Below, in pieces: positions 43,789-50,594 of a stretch of DNA of 50,594 bases (the first letter of the stretch is position 1; each line of letters starts with the position of its first letter). This DNA is from Sphingomonas sp. Root720 (GTDB lineage Bacteria > Pseudomonadota > Alphaproteobacteria > Sphingomonadales > Sphingomonadaceae): the NCBI RefSeq assembly GCF_001428605.1, contig NZ_LMID01000004.1:1-50594 (forward strand), given 5' to 3'. The notes beneath the pieces were generated by a model. The model had not been told where the DNA came from. It was given only the letters and a program-made list of their open reading frames with translations, and searched no databases. The translations under genes and the position numbers were made by a program.

Positions 43789-44802
43789 ATGATCCGCTTC
43801 CCTTCTGCTCTTCGGCGATCCAAGCCAGACATTGCCGTCGATTTTGGCACCTCGAACCTTCGCCTGGTTAGCCGTGATGGCGGCATTATTTTTGACGAGC
43901 CCTCGCTCTGCTGCTTCTCACGCCAAGACGGTGTGACGAAATTTGTCGCGGCCGGCGCTGCTGTCCGCGCGATGCTGGACCGCACGCCGCGCGGCCTCAC
44001 AATAAAGCACCCGCTGTGCAGAGGTGTGCTTCAGGATATCGAGGCTGCCAAAGAATTGCTCCGCTTTGCCTTGTCGCAAACTCGCAGCGCTCGCAGCGTG
44101 CGTTCGCCTTCAGCGCTCATCGGGATCCCCGCCGATGCGACACAGGCGGAACGCAGCGCCATGCTGACAGCGGCCAACGATGCAGGCTTTGGCGCCGTAG
44201 AGTTGATTTCGGAGCCGCTGGCCGCGGCCATCGGCGCCGGTATCGATGTGGAAGCGCCGCGCGGTGCGCTTCTCGTCGAATGCGGCGCGGCTACGACCGA
44301 AGTGTCGGTGTTTGCACTCGGCGGAAGTTGCGCTGCTGGTTCTGTCCGGGTCGGTAGCACAACGCTTGACCAGGCTATCGCCGACTATCTCCATTTGGAA
44401 CATAAATTTCTGATCGGCCACAATACTGCCGAAGAAATGAAACTCGACTATGCTGGCCGGCAGCAGTCCAGCTCTTGCTCGAGTAGCGTGAGCATCACCG
44501 CGAAGGGGCGCTGCCTTCGCCGTGGATTGCCAATGACCCTAGAAATCCCACTGTCGGAACTCGACAGAATCGTAGACCGCCATTTCGAACAGATCGTGCG
44601 CGTGGTTCATGATGTGCTCGCGCAGACGCCCCCTGAGCTGAGCCAGGACATCTTCGATGTTGGCGTCATATTGACGGGTGGCGGAGCGCTTGTCCCCCGG
44701 ATCGCCGACATGATTGCCCAGGCGACCCAGCTGCGCGTGACGGTCGCCGCCGATGCCACACATTGCGTCGCCAAAGGTCTTCATCATCTTCTGCAGGCCT
44801 GA
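43789..44802 (+). CDS. MreB/actin-like protein (paralogue)
   Basis: 337 aa MreB family: phosphate loop 1 (IAVDFGTSNLRLVSRDG), SALIGIPADATQAERSAM, ELISEPLAAAIGAGIDV, phosphate loop 2 (ECGAATTEVSVFALGG) and the nucleotide loop ILTGGGALVPRIADMIAQA. It differs from housekeeping MreB in having DFGTSN for DLGTAN and a divergent Ser/Cys-rich stretch (SSSCSSSVS), and no mreC/mreD/pbp2 follows. It may be a specialised cytoskeletal paralogue. ATG at 43789 gives an MreB-like N-terminus; an ATG at 43753 is also possible. Confidence 0.8.
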   Translation: MIRFPSALRRSKPDIAVDFGTSNLRLVSRDGGIIFDEPSLCCFSRQDGVTKFVAAGAAVRAMLDRTPRGLTIKHPLCRGVLQDIEAAKELLRFALSQTRSARSVRSPSALIGIPADATQAERSAMLTAANDAGFGAVELISEPLAAAIGAGIDVEAPRGALLVECGAATTEVSVFALGGSCAAGSVRVGSTTLDQAIADYLHLEHKFLIGHNTAEEMKLDYAGRQQSSSCSSSVSITAKGRCLRRGLPMTLEIPLSELDRIVDRHFEQIVRVVHDVLAQTPPELSQDIFDVGVILTGGGALVPRIADMIAQATQLRVTVAADATHCVAKGLHHLLQA

Positions 44803-44900
44803 ACCATGTTGCAGGGTCTTTTCGGCCCTGGAGCCGCCTTACCGTTGCCCCTTAACATGTTTTTCTGATACAGGTATCCGGTGCGGCACAGGAGATGCAT

Positions 44901-45332
44901 GTGCGTCTGACGCGCTACACCGATTATTCCCTCAGGGTGTTGATACACCTTGCTCTGCACGACGAACGCCTGTGTTCGATCGGCGAAATCTCACGGACCT
45001 ACGATCTTTCTCACAATCATCTCATGAAGGTCGTCAACGCGTTGGCACATGAAGGCTTCATCGAGACGGTCCGTGGAAGAGCCGGCGGGATGCGCCTTGC
45101 CAGGTCGGCCGATCTCATCACCGTTGGCGAAGTCGTCCGTAAGACCGAAGAGGGCTTCCAGCTTGCCGATTGTTCCGGCTGCGCGCTCGCTCCGGCGTGC
45201 GGTCTGACCGGCGTGCTTGCACAAGGCATGCAGGCGATGATGACCGTGTTTGATTCCTTCACGATCGCAGACCTGCTCAGCGACCGCGCCACCATGCGGC
45301 GCCTCACGAACAAAGAGGCGCCTCTGGCATAG
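44901..45332 (+). CDS. nsrR: Rrf2-family regulator, NsrR-like
   Basis: 143 aa. The winged helix (MRLTRYTDYSLRVLIHLAL, SHNHLMKVVNALAHEGFIET, GRAGGMRLAR) and three cysteines C91, C94 and C100 (CSGCALAPAC) match the Fe-S ligand set of NsrR/IscR-type regulators. NsrR senses nitric oxide through its cluster. The GTG at 44901 is preferred: it gives the usual NsrR N-terminus and has AGGAG six bases upstream; an ATG two codons earlier abuts that site. No obvious target gene is adjacent. Confidence 0.83.
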   Translation: MRLTRYTDYSLRVLIHLALHDERLCSIGEISRTYDLSHNHLMKVVNALAHEGFIETVRGRAGGMRLARSADLITVGEVVRKTEEGFQLADCSGCALAPACGLTGVLAQGMQAMMTVFDSFTIADLLSDRATMRRLTNKEAPLA

Positions 45333-45350
45333 GATACAGCGTTTGTATGT

Positions 45351-45845
45351 CTATGCGGGGGCCTCGCCTGTTCCGGCAAGATAGGCTTCGGCCGTCTCGA
45401 TATTGAGACGATGACTGATCAGCATCGCGTTCAGATCAGCATGAAGGCCCTCGTCGCGTACCCGCGGCAACAGGATCTCAAGCCTCTTGACCACCCATCG
45501 CTGCCCCCGGTTTAAAAAATAGAGCCGCTCCCGAAGATCTGTGATTGCGAGCGCCTTCCCGTAAAAATCGCCTACCTGGCGCGACGGCGCATGCCCTAGC
45601 CGCTTTATATGGCGGGTGAGCATGGCGCACCACCGCGCTTCATCCCTGCGCACCGTCCGCATCAAGTCGCGATGTCCTGGTTCGGCCGATTGCCTGGCGC
45701 TTGCCAGACTAACCCGCGCGCCGGCGCGCTCTGCTTCGAGCAGCTCGGTCAGTGCGCGCACAAGTTCGTCTCGTCCGGCATAACCCATATAGACGTCATC
45801 GGCTTGCGCTGCGTAACACACCGGGGAGGATGGTTCGTCGCTCAT
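45351..45845 (-). CDS. DUF6306-type ferritin-like protein
   Basis: 164 aa, all-helical. ELVRALTELLEAERAGARVS and RDEARWCAMLTRHIKRLG give the E...ExxR / E..H-like spacing of ferritin-like bundles; FLNRGQRWVVKRLEILLPRV, LHADLNAMLISH complete the bundle. Such proteins are annotated DUF6306 and have no proven function. The ATG overlaps the LysR stop (ATGA), so it is co-translated with that regulator. Confidence 0.7.
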   Translation of the reverse strand: MSDEPSSPVCYAAQADDVYMGYAGRDELVRALTELLEAERAGARVSLASARQSAEPGHRDLMRTVRRDEARWCAMLTRHIKRLGHAPSRQVGDFYGKALAITDLRERLYFLNRGQRWVVKRLEILLPRVRDEGLHADLNAMLISHRLNIETAEAYLAGTGEAPA

Positions 45846-46690
45846 GCAGAGATGCTCGCTGCAGCTTTGAGACCCGCGCGAATGCGATCCATCACCCCCG
45901 GGTCGGCCTTTGCGCTGTGAACGACATAGGCTGAGTAGGAAAATTCGGGGCTACCGGGCACCAGGGCCAAGCGCCCTTCTTCCAGATAGGAGCGTATAAA
46001 CCCTTTTCTGAAATAGCCGCTTCCACCGGTCGCAAGAATATAGTCCAGAGCGAGAGGACCATAGCTGATCGACACCACGGCATTGGGTTGGTCCGGAAAG
46101 GCCGCGTGATAACTGGCGGCAAACTCCTCCCCCCAATCGATCTGGACATGATCTTCAGGCCCCAAAGTTCGACTTGCGGGTGTAGTGCGGACGAGAACGA
46201 GCTTTTCCTCGAATAGCAATTCGGCGATGATTCCAGGCCGACTGGGCGCAGCATATAGCACTGCCACATCGAGGGTTCCGTCCTGAACCTGGCCCATGAG
46301 CCGTTCGGACGTGTCGATATGGGTGCTGACAGCGATTTCGGGACATTCGCGTCGCATCCACAAGAGCCAATGGCGCAGCAACGGACTCCACAAGCTGAGT
46401 TCGGCGCCGACCGTCACAACCGTTTCACGCCCGGGGGGTAGGGCGACGGCGCGGCGCGCGCGATCCCAGACCTGCACGAGCGTTGTTGCAAAGCGAAGGA
46501 ATTGCTCACCGGCCGGTGTCAGCTTTGCCCCAGCTTTGTTGCGGATGAACACGGGCCGATCGAGCAGATCCTCCAGCACACGGATCCGGGCGCTGACAGC
46601 GGTTTGGGTCAGATTGAGATTGGCCGCAGCGCTGACGAAGCTGCCTGTCTTCACCACCTCCAGGAAAGTCCGCGCGACGTTGATATCCAA
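45842..46690 (-). CDS. LysR-family transcriptional regulator
   Basis: 282 aa. The N-terminal helix-turn-helix (TFLEVVKTGSFVSAAANLNL, TQTAVSARIRVLEDLLDRPV, KAGAKLTPAGEQFL) is followed by the periplasmic-binding-like effector part. It is divergent from the small membrane gene at 46826; GCAAATGAATTTG between them resembles candidate operators before cysJ, prx and a small membrane gene, so it may control them. The effector is unknown. It is coupled to the DUF6306 gene. Confidence 0.87.
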   Translation of the reverse strand: MDINVARTFLEVVKTGSFVSAAANLNLTQTAVSARIRVLEDLLDRPVFIRNKAGAKLTPAGEQFLRFATTLVQVWDRARRAVALPPGRETVVTVGAELSLWSPLLRHWLLWMRRECPEIAVSTHIDTSERLMGQVQDGTLDVAVLYAAPSRPGIIAELLFEEKLVLVRTTPASRTLGPEDHVQIDWGEEFAASYHAAFPDQPNAVVSISYGPLALDYILATGGSGYFRKGFIRSYLEEGRLALVPGSPEFSYSAYVVHSAKADPGVMDRIRAGLKAAASISA

Positions 46691-46721
46691 GGTTCAATAT
46701 TCCTGCGGTTAATGAGCAATC

Positions 46722-46734
46722 AAATTCATTTGCT
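46722..46734. promoter_or_regulatory. CAAAT/ATTTG dyad upstream of the LysR gene
   Basis: CAAAT-TC-ATTTG; on the minus strand GCAAATGAAT, sharing nine bases with the sites before cysJ and prx. It lies 32 bases before the lysR start, a usual place for LysR autoregulation. Confidence 0.4.
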
Positions 46735-46825
46735 TGTTGGATGGTAATGAGCGGATCATCTTGCTGCAAGAGGAAGCATCGGCGCCTCCAAACCAGTTTG
46801 CCGTCGGCAAGAAAGTCCTCCCGCC

Positions 46826-47197
46826 ATGAAGCCCTTCCGCCCAACCCCACCTCGCCCAGATCACGATATAAAGCCCTGGAAGCTATGGCTCACGCTGGCG
46901 ATGCTGATCGGCGGCATCGCAGGGACGCTCTCGATATTCTATGTCGAGGGAATCATCAGCGCTGAGATCCTGAGCGCGGTCGTCGTATTCGTCAGTGGGA
47001 TCTGTTTGAGCGTTGCCATATCGCTTCATGCCGAGCAGCGCGCGCGGCAGCGTCTTTCATACTCTGAGATTGCGCCACCCAGAGATATCATCGCTTATTT
47101 CACCCAGTCTACGCCCGCTCTACCGCATCAAAGGATTGCTCGGCATGTCCGCTGGCTCCGGCGAAACCGGAAAACAGATGATGATCGGCGGTCCTGA
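46826..47197 (+). CDS. Small membrane protein, two helices
   Basis: 123 aa. Two membrane helices (about 20-40 and 48-68: LTLAMLIGGIAGTLSIFYVE, SAVVVFVSGICLSVAISL) and a basic cytoplasmic tail (RIARHVRWLRRNRK). Unknown. It is divergent from the LysR gene and overlaps the next small gene by 53 bases. Confidence 0.5.
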   Translation: MKPFRPTPPRPDHDIKPWKLWLTLAMLIGGIAGTLSIFYVEGIISAEILSAVVVFVSGICLSVAISLHAEQRARQRLSYSEIAPPRDIIAYFTQSTPALPHQRIARHVRWLRRNRKTDDDRRS

Positions 47198-47414
47198 CGA
47201 CGATTCGGCAGATCGTAGCATGCCAAATCGGCCCGCAGGCCTGTATCTCGTGATGGCAGCCGGGCTGGCTTACGCGGCGCTGCGCATTCTGGTGTGGTTG
47301 CTTTGCCACGAAGGGGTCCTCTCCCCTGCCGACGTCGATTCTGTCGTGCTGCTTGCGCTTCCGTTTGCACTACTTTCGATCCTCATCATTGCGGCCAGAC
47401 CGCCCCGCGATTAG
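47145..47414 (+). CDS. Small membrane protein
   Basis: 89 aa with a short polar N-terminus (GSGETGKQMMIGGPDDD) and two membrane helices (about 34-52 and 60-82). AAGGA lies ten bases before the ATG at 47145. Unknown; lies before the peroxiredoxin operon. Confidence 0.45.
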   Translation: MSAGSGETGKQMMIGGPDDDSADRSMPNRPAGLYLVMAAGLAYAALRILVWLLCHEGVLSPADVDSVVLLALPFALLSILIIAARPPRD

Positions 47415-47441
47415 GTGCAAATATTTTTATGTAAAAGCGGC

Positions 47442-47456
47442 ATAACATTCATTTGT
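47442..47456 (-). promoter_or_regulatory. LysR-type operator candidate upstream of prx
   Basis: The minus strand reads ACAAATGAATGTTAT, identical over 15 bases to the site upstream of cysJ. It lies about 54-68 bases before the peroxiredoxin ATG at 47510, a position usual for a LysR activator. Confidence 0.5.
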
Positions 47457-47509
47457 ATGGTGTGGTGTGGTGCGGCATCTTAGGTATCTGAATTACAGAA
47501 GGATGCCCC

Positions 47510-48151
47510 ATGGCGATTCAACTTGGACAAATCGCGCCGGATTTCGAGCAGGACAGCACTCACGGCCGCCTCCGCTTCCATGATTGGCTAGGGGATAAAT
47601 GGGGCGTCCTCTTCAGCCATCCCAAGAATTTCACCCCTGTCTGCACAACCGAACTTGGCGAAGTCGCCAAACTGCGTTCCGAATGGGACAAGCGCAATGT
47701 TAAACCCATTGGTCTGTCGGTTGATCCGGTCGAAGCCCATCACAAGTGGGAATGCGATATTGAGGAAACACAAGGTGCCAAACTTGATTTTCCGATGATT
47801 GCCGATCCCGATGGCAAGGTTTCGCAGCTCTACGGCATGATTCATCCCGACAGTGATCCAACGGTAACCGTCAGATCGGTCTTCGTCATCGATCCAGCCC
47901 ATAAGGTGCGATTGATCCTAACCTACCCCCCGTCGACCGGCAGAAATTTCCACGAAATATTGAGAGCCATCGACAGCCTTCAGCTCACCGATGCCAGAAG
48001 CATAGCGACACCGGTGAACTGGACACAGGGTGAACCCGTCGTGATCTCTCCGAAACTTTCAGACGAGGAGGCCGCCCGCCAATTTCCGCAAGGCTTCAAA
48101 ACGATCAAACCTTATCTCCGCGTCGTTGATCTCCAGACATCAACGCTATGA
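47510..48151 (+). CDS. 1-Cys peroxiredoxin (Prx6 type)
   Basis: 213 aa AhpC/TSA family. The peroxidatic Cys45 sits in HPKNFTPVCTTELGEVAKL, and there is no second resolving Cys in the usual place, which with the length and the C-terminal part (VVISPKLSDEEAARQFP) marks the 1-Cys Prx6 group that reduces peroxides in the cytoplasm. The stop overlaps the carbonic anhydrase start (ATGA). First gene of a four-gene stress operon with an operator candidate upstream. Confidence 0.93.
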   Translation: MAIQLGQIAPDFEQDSTHGRLRFHDWLGDKWGVLFSHPKNFTPVCTTELGEVAKLRSEWDKRNVKPIGLSVDPVEAHHKWECDIEETQGAKLDFPMIADPDGKVSQLYGMIHPDSDPTVTVRSVFVIDPAHKVRLILTYPPSTGRNFHEILRAIDSLQLTDARSIATPVNWTQGEPVVISPKLSDEEAARQFPQGFKTIKPYLRVVDLQTSTL

Positions 48152-48822
48152 ACGAGCAAGTCAGCAGCGGTACGGAGAATGGAGGAACCGCGGCCACAAT
48201 CGAGGGCCTGTCCACACTATTCGAACGCAATCGTCGCTGGGCCGCGGGAAAAACATCACGGGATCCCGCATTCTTCAAGCGCCTCGTGGGCCAGCAGCGG
48301 CCGCGCTATTTCTGGATCGGCTGCGCCGACAGCCGAGTGCCAGCGACCGAAATCGTCGACCTCGATCCCGGAGAAATGTTCGTTCATCGCAATGTCGCGA
48401 ACCTCGCCCTGGCGCATGATCCCAACTTCGCGGCAGCTCTTCTGTTTGCCGTCGAGAATCTGCAGGTCGAGCACATCATCGTAGTGGGCCACTACGGCTG
48501 CGGAGGGATCCAGGCCGTGCTCTCGCCCGAAACATCCGACGCGATCGGCCAATGGCTGCAACCTGTGCGAGCGCTGCTGAATGAGCCGCGTGCCTCTCAT
48601 GTCTGCGAACCCGATCATCTGTGTGAACGCAATGTGGCGGCCCAAATCGAAGCGCTCGCAACCAACCCGGTCATTTTGCGGCGATGGCGCGAGGGACCAT
48701 CCTTGACGCTCCATGGCTGGGTATATGGGATCGGCGATGGTTTGCTCAAACAAGTCTGCCCTGCGCGCGCAGGGCCGGCCTCCCATGAACGACCGTCATC
48801 GACCACGGCATCGCCACCATGA
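48148..48822 (+). CDS. Beta-carbonic anhydrase
   Basis: 224 aa. The zinc and catalytic residues are in place: C59-D61-R63 (GCADSRVPATE), H115 and C118 (VVGHYGCGG); HGWVYGIGDGLL is the family's C-terminal mark. It interconverts CO2 and bicarbonate. The last 23 residues (after GDGLLK) are Pro/Ser-rich and do not resemble the usual end. ATG overlaps the prx stop and TGA overlaps the next start, both ATGA. Confidence 0.92.
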   Translation: MNEQVSSGTENGGTAATIEGLSTLFERNRRWAAGKTSRDPAFFKRLVGQQRPRYFWIGCADSRVPATEIVDLDPGEMFVHRNVANLALAHDPNFAAALLFAVENLQVEHIIVVGHYGCGGIQAVLSPETSDAIGQWLQPVRALLNEPRASHVCEPDHLCERNVAAQIEALATNPVILRRWREGPSLTLHGWVYGIGDGLLKQVCPARAGPASHERPSSTTASPP

Positions 48823-49250
48823 CGCTGTCAGCCCCCGTGCGAGACGCTGCATCAGCGAAGCGCGCCGAACTTTTGGCGGCTGCGATCGCGGCATGCCAGT
48901 CTTCTCCGGCGAGCAGCCGCAGTCTCGACGCGGAAATAGCAAGGGCAATCTTTGCAGGTCTCGCCGACCTGGCAGTGATCGAGCAGGGGGTCTGGCAACA
49001 TGGCGATGGCAGCCGGGTGCGTGCGTTGCATTACTCGTCGCAGGAGCGTGCCGCAGCCACCCTCGTGCCAATGGGCGGCTGGATGGAACGCGCGGGTCGC
49101 GCGGCAATCGTTCATACGGCCGACGGCCATTGGGCTGGCGATCACGCTGTCGAGCCGATTGCTCTATGCATTGCGGCTTTGAGCGCAAGATTGTCACAAT
49201 ATTCGATTGGTTTGGGAAGAGGCAGCCTCTCGGGAGACTGGCATGAGTGA
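48819..49250 (+). CDS. Hypothetical protein in the stress operon
   Basis: 143 aa, soluble, unknown (SLDAEIARAIFAGLADLAVI, ALHYSSQERAAATLVPMGGW). It is overlapped by the carbonic anhydrase gene (ATGA) upstream and by the superoxide dismutase gene (8 bases) downstream, so it is very probably translated in step with them. Part of the sequence (IVHTADGHWAGD) suggests a compact mixed fold but no family is recognised. Confidence 0.65.
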   Translation: MTLSAPVRDAASAKRAELLAAAIAACQSSPASSRSLDAEIARAIFAGLADLAVIEQGVWQHGDGSRVRALHYSSQERAAATLVPMGGWMERAGRAAIVHTADGHWAGDHAVEPIALCIAALSARLSQYSIGLGRGSLSGDWHE

Positions 49251-49911
49251 GCAACCGGAAAGGATGGCGCCCGTTTTTGAGTTGCCACCACTGCCCTATG
49301 ATCTGGCCGATCTGGAACCGACTTTGTCCGCGCGGACCCTGGCCGTTCACCATGGCAAGCATCACGCACGATACGTAGACACGCTGAACCGCCTGCTAGC
49401 AGAGGAGAATTTTTCGGCGCACTCGCTTGAGGAGATCATTGCGATCGCACGGGCAAGCGAGACTACGGCTCTTTTCAACAATGCTGCACAGGCGTGGAAC
49501 CACGCCTTTTTCTGGGAGAGCATGGCGAAAGCCAGATCGGCGCCGTCCGGACCGCTCGCCGAGGCGATCCAAGCCCATTTCGGCAGCACCGCCGCTTTAG
49601 CGGAAGCGTTCATTGCTGCGGGCGCCGGTCATTTTGGTTCGGGCTGGGTCTGGCTGATTGCCCGACATGGCACACTCGAGGTCGTTTCGACCCATGATGC
49701 AGCCACGCCGTTCCTCGAAGAGGGTAGCACGCCGCTCCTCACCTGCGATGTCTGGGAACATGCCTACTATCTCGATTATCAGCAGGACAGGCCGAACTGG
49801 CTAAAATCCTGGTGGGAGGAGCTGGCCAATTGGTCTTTCGCGGCGCAGCAGTTTGAGGCATCGCGCAACAGGAGCCCCGGTTGGCATTATCCTTTGCCCA
49901 TCACTGGCTGA
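49243..49911 (+). CDS. sodB: Superoxide dismutase, Fe type
   Basis: 222 aa Fe/Mn family. The metal ligands are recognisable: first His in VHHGKHHARYVDTLN, H87 in NNAAQAWNHAFFW, and Asp/His in DVWEHAYYLDYQQ. Gln83 in AAQAWNH and GSGWVWL point to the iron-dependent SodB type. ATG at 49243 is chosen; upstream in-frame codons lie inside the previous gene and the overlap is eight bases. Together with the peroxiredoxin it would clear superoxide and then peroxide. Confidence 0.93.
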   Translation: MSEQPERMAPVFELPPLPYDLADLEPTLSARTLAVHHGKHHARYVDTLNRLLAEENFSAHSLEEIIAIARASETTALFNNAAQAWNHAFFWESMAKARSAPSGPLAEAIQAHFGSTAALAEAFIAAGAGHFGSGWVWLIARHGTLEVVSTHDAATPFLEEGSTPLLTCDVWEHAYYLDYQQDRPNWLKSWWEELANWSFAAQQFEASRNRSPGWHYPLPITG

Positions 49912-50076
49912 ATGAGATGACGGTGCCGGAAACGCGGATCGCGACCCGCATCATTTGACTTTGTAACCGCCCGATTGCATCATGTACCGATGCAGACTCG
50001 ACGCTGTCATTATCGCTTCCGCCACCATGGGGGTCAGCTTCTCGCGGGCATCTAGCCCCGGGTTCTGGTGCGCGCT

Positions 50077-50092
50077 GCCCCGAACTCGGGGC
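50077..50092. terminator. Hairpin after sodB
   Basis: GCCCCGA-AC-TCGGGGC is a perfect tight hairpin 166 bases after the sodB stop and before rnk. Only a weak T-rich tail follows. Confidence 0.35.
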
Positions 50093-50165
50093 TTCTGACA
50101 TATCCCGTTTCAACGGACCAGTCCGGCTCGGCCGGATGGCGTCACTCGCGGAAAGCGAAAATACT

Positions 50166-50546
50166 ATGAGCAAGAGCAAGGCGAGCCGTCGGCCGCCCAT
50201 CCATATGATCGAAGCCGAAGCTGATGCGCTTGCCGACCTCGCAATGGCAGCGCAAGATAGGCTACCGCAGGTGAGCGAGCTGTTGTTGACCGAAATCGGT
50301 CGCGCGAATGTGCACGCTGCCAATCGGGTCCCCCGCGACGTCGTCATCATGCATGCCCACGTCGAGTTCGTCGATGAAGCCAGCGGCAAGAATTATAGCT
50401 ATCAGTTGGTCTATCCCCGCGATGCAGACATTGCCGCTGGTAAAATCTCCATTCTGACCCCCGTCGGGGCAGGCCTTATCGGCCTGCGCGAAGGACTGGA
50501 TGCGCCGGTGACAAAGCAGGCCATCGGAACGCCGGCGTTGTGCTGA
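50166..50546 (+). CDS. rnk: Rnk-like nucleoside diphosphate kinase regulator, C-terminus probably frameshifted
   Basis: 126 aa, GreA/GreB C-terminal-like (Rnk) family: PQVSELLLTEIGRANVHAAN, PRDVVIMHAHVEFVD, YQLVYPRDADIAAGKISIL, PVGAGLIGLREG. Rnk binds RNA polymerase and influences nucleotide balance. After GLREG the reading frame gives LDAPVTKQAIGTPALC, unlike the family, while the frame one base back gives AGHRNAGVVLSVAE and a stop at 50558-50560, the usual Rnk ending. A one-base loss near 50494 is therefore likely (mutation or read error). Confidence 0.78.
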   Translation: MSKSKASRRPPIHMIEAEADALADLAMAAQDRLPQVSELLLTEIGRANVHAANRVPRDVVIMHAHVEFVDEASGKNYSYQLVYPRDADIAAGKISILTPVGAGLIGLREGLDAPVTKQAIGTPALC

Positions 50547-50594
50547 GCGTGGCGGAGTAAAATCCGGCCAGTGGTTAGGCTGATCCCTTTTGGG

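Noticed and set aside
48720-48822. Frameshift at the end of the carbonic anhydrase gene
   Set aside because: The tail is unusual, but no other frame restores a family-like ending and the ATGA overlap with the next gene supports the present stop.
1-50594. CRISPR arrays, tRNA or rRNA genes
   Set aside because: No regularly spaced repeats and no cloverleaf or rRNA sequence were recognised by eye; a covariance search would be decisive.

Overview
The window looks like accessory DNA of a GC-rich alphaproteobacterium, most likely a sphingomonad (Sphingomonadaceae). This is inferred from protein style and gene content (PcoA/CopA-CopB-CopC-CopD copper genes, a NodT-type efflux factor, sphingomonad-like small proteins); no rRNA or marker gene in the window proves it. 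I recognise no tRNA, rRNA or CRISPR.

Region 1 (1-14388) is a copper-resistance island. On the minus strand lie copA-copB, a broken PepSY gene, a DUF305 protein, a DUF411 protein, two small exported Met/Cys-rich proteins and a cusC-cusB-cusA efflux operon. A CnrYXH-like cassette (membrane anti-sigma, periplasmic metal sensor, ECF sigma factor) sits upstream. On the plus strand lie copC-copD and then a Cu-type P1B ATPase coupled to a CueR-like regulator. Four near-identical promoters (YGAGGGAT, 12 bases, YGCGTA) precede the regulator operon, copC, copA and the DUF411 operon, so one ECF sigma factor probably drives the periplasmic half. The ATPase-cueR pair has its own MerR-type promoter with a 19-base spacer. 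cusA is cut after about 59 codons, exactly at the terminal repeat of a Tn3-family transposon that runs off the left edge.

Region 2 (14389-18850) is mobile: a tyrosine recombinase, a TIR-like putative defence effector directly upstream of it in the same operon, the catalytic C-terminal part of a Tn3-family transposase whose 5' part is missing, and a winged-helix-like unknown.

Region 3 (18850-33000) is centred on sulfur: metY, then a run of unknown small genes including a paralogous pair, then metB-cysI-cysJ (sulfite reductase and cystathionine gamma-synthase), and a MarR regulator divergent from a ClC-type antiporter with CBS domains. A lipoprotein and an FMN-binding glutamate-synthase-like protein lie between.

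Region 4 (33000-42300) holds an AaeXAB-like FUSC efflux operon with its own outer-membrane factor, an operon of small membrane proteins, a uracil-DNA-glycosylase family protein, a DUF488 protein, and a FadR-type regulator divergent from a bile-acid:sodium-symporter family protein.

Region 5 (42300-50594) combines a HemD-like protein, an MreB paralogue, an NsrR/Rrf2 regulator, a LysR regulator with a DUF6306 protein, and a tightly overlapping stress operon (1-Cys peroxiredoxin, beta-carbonic anhydrase, unknown, Fe-type superoxide dismutase), ending in an apparently frameshifted rnk. Shared upstream motifs suggest two further local regulons: CAAATGAATGTT-type sites (cysJ, prx, lysR, small membrane genes) and ATCG-N5-CGAT sites (marR/clc and small membrane genes).
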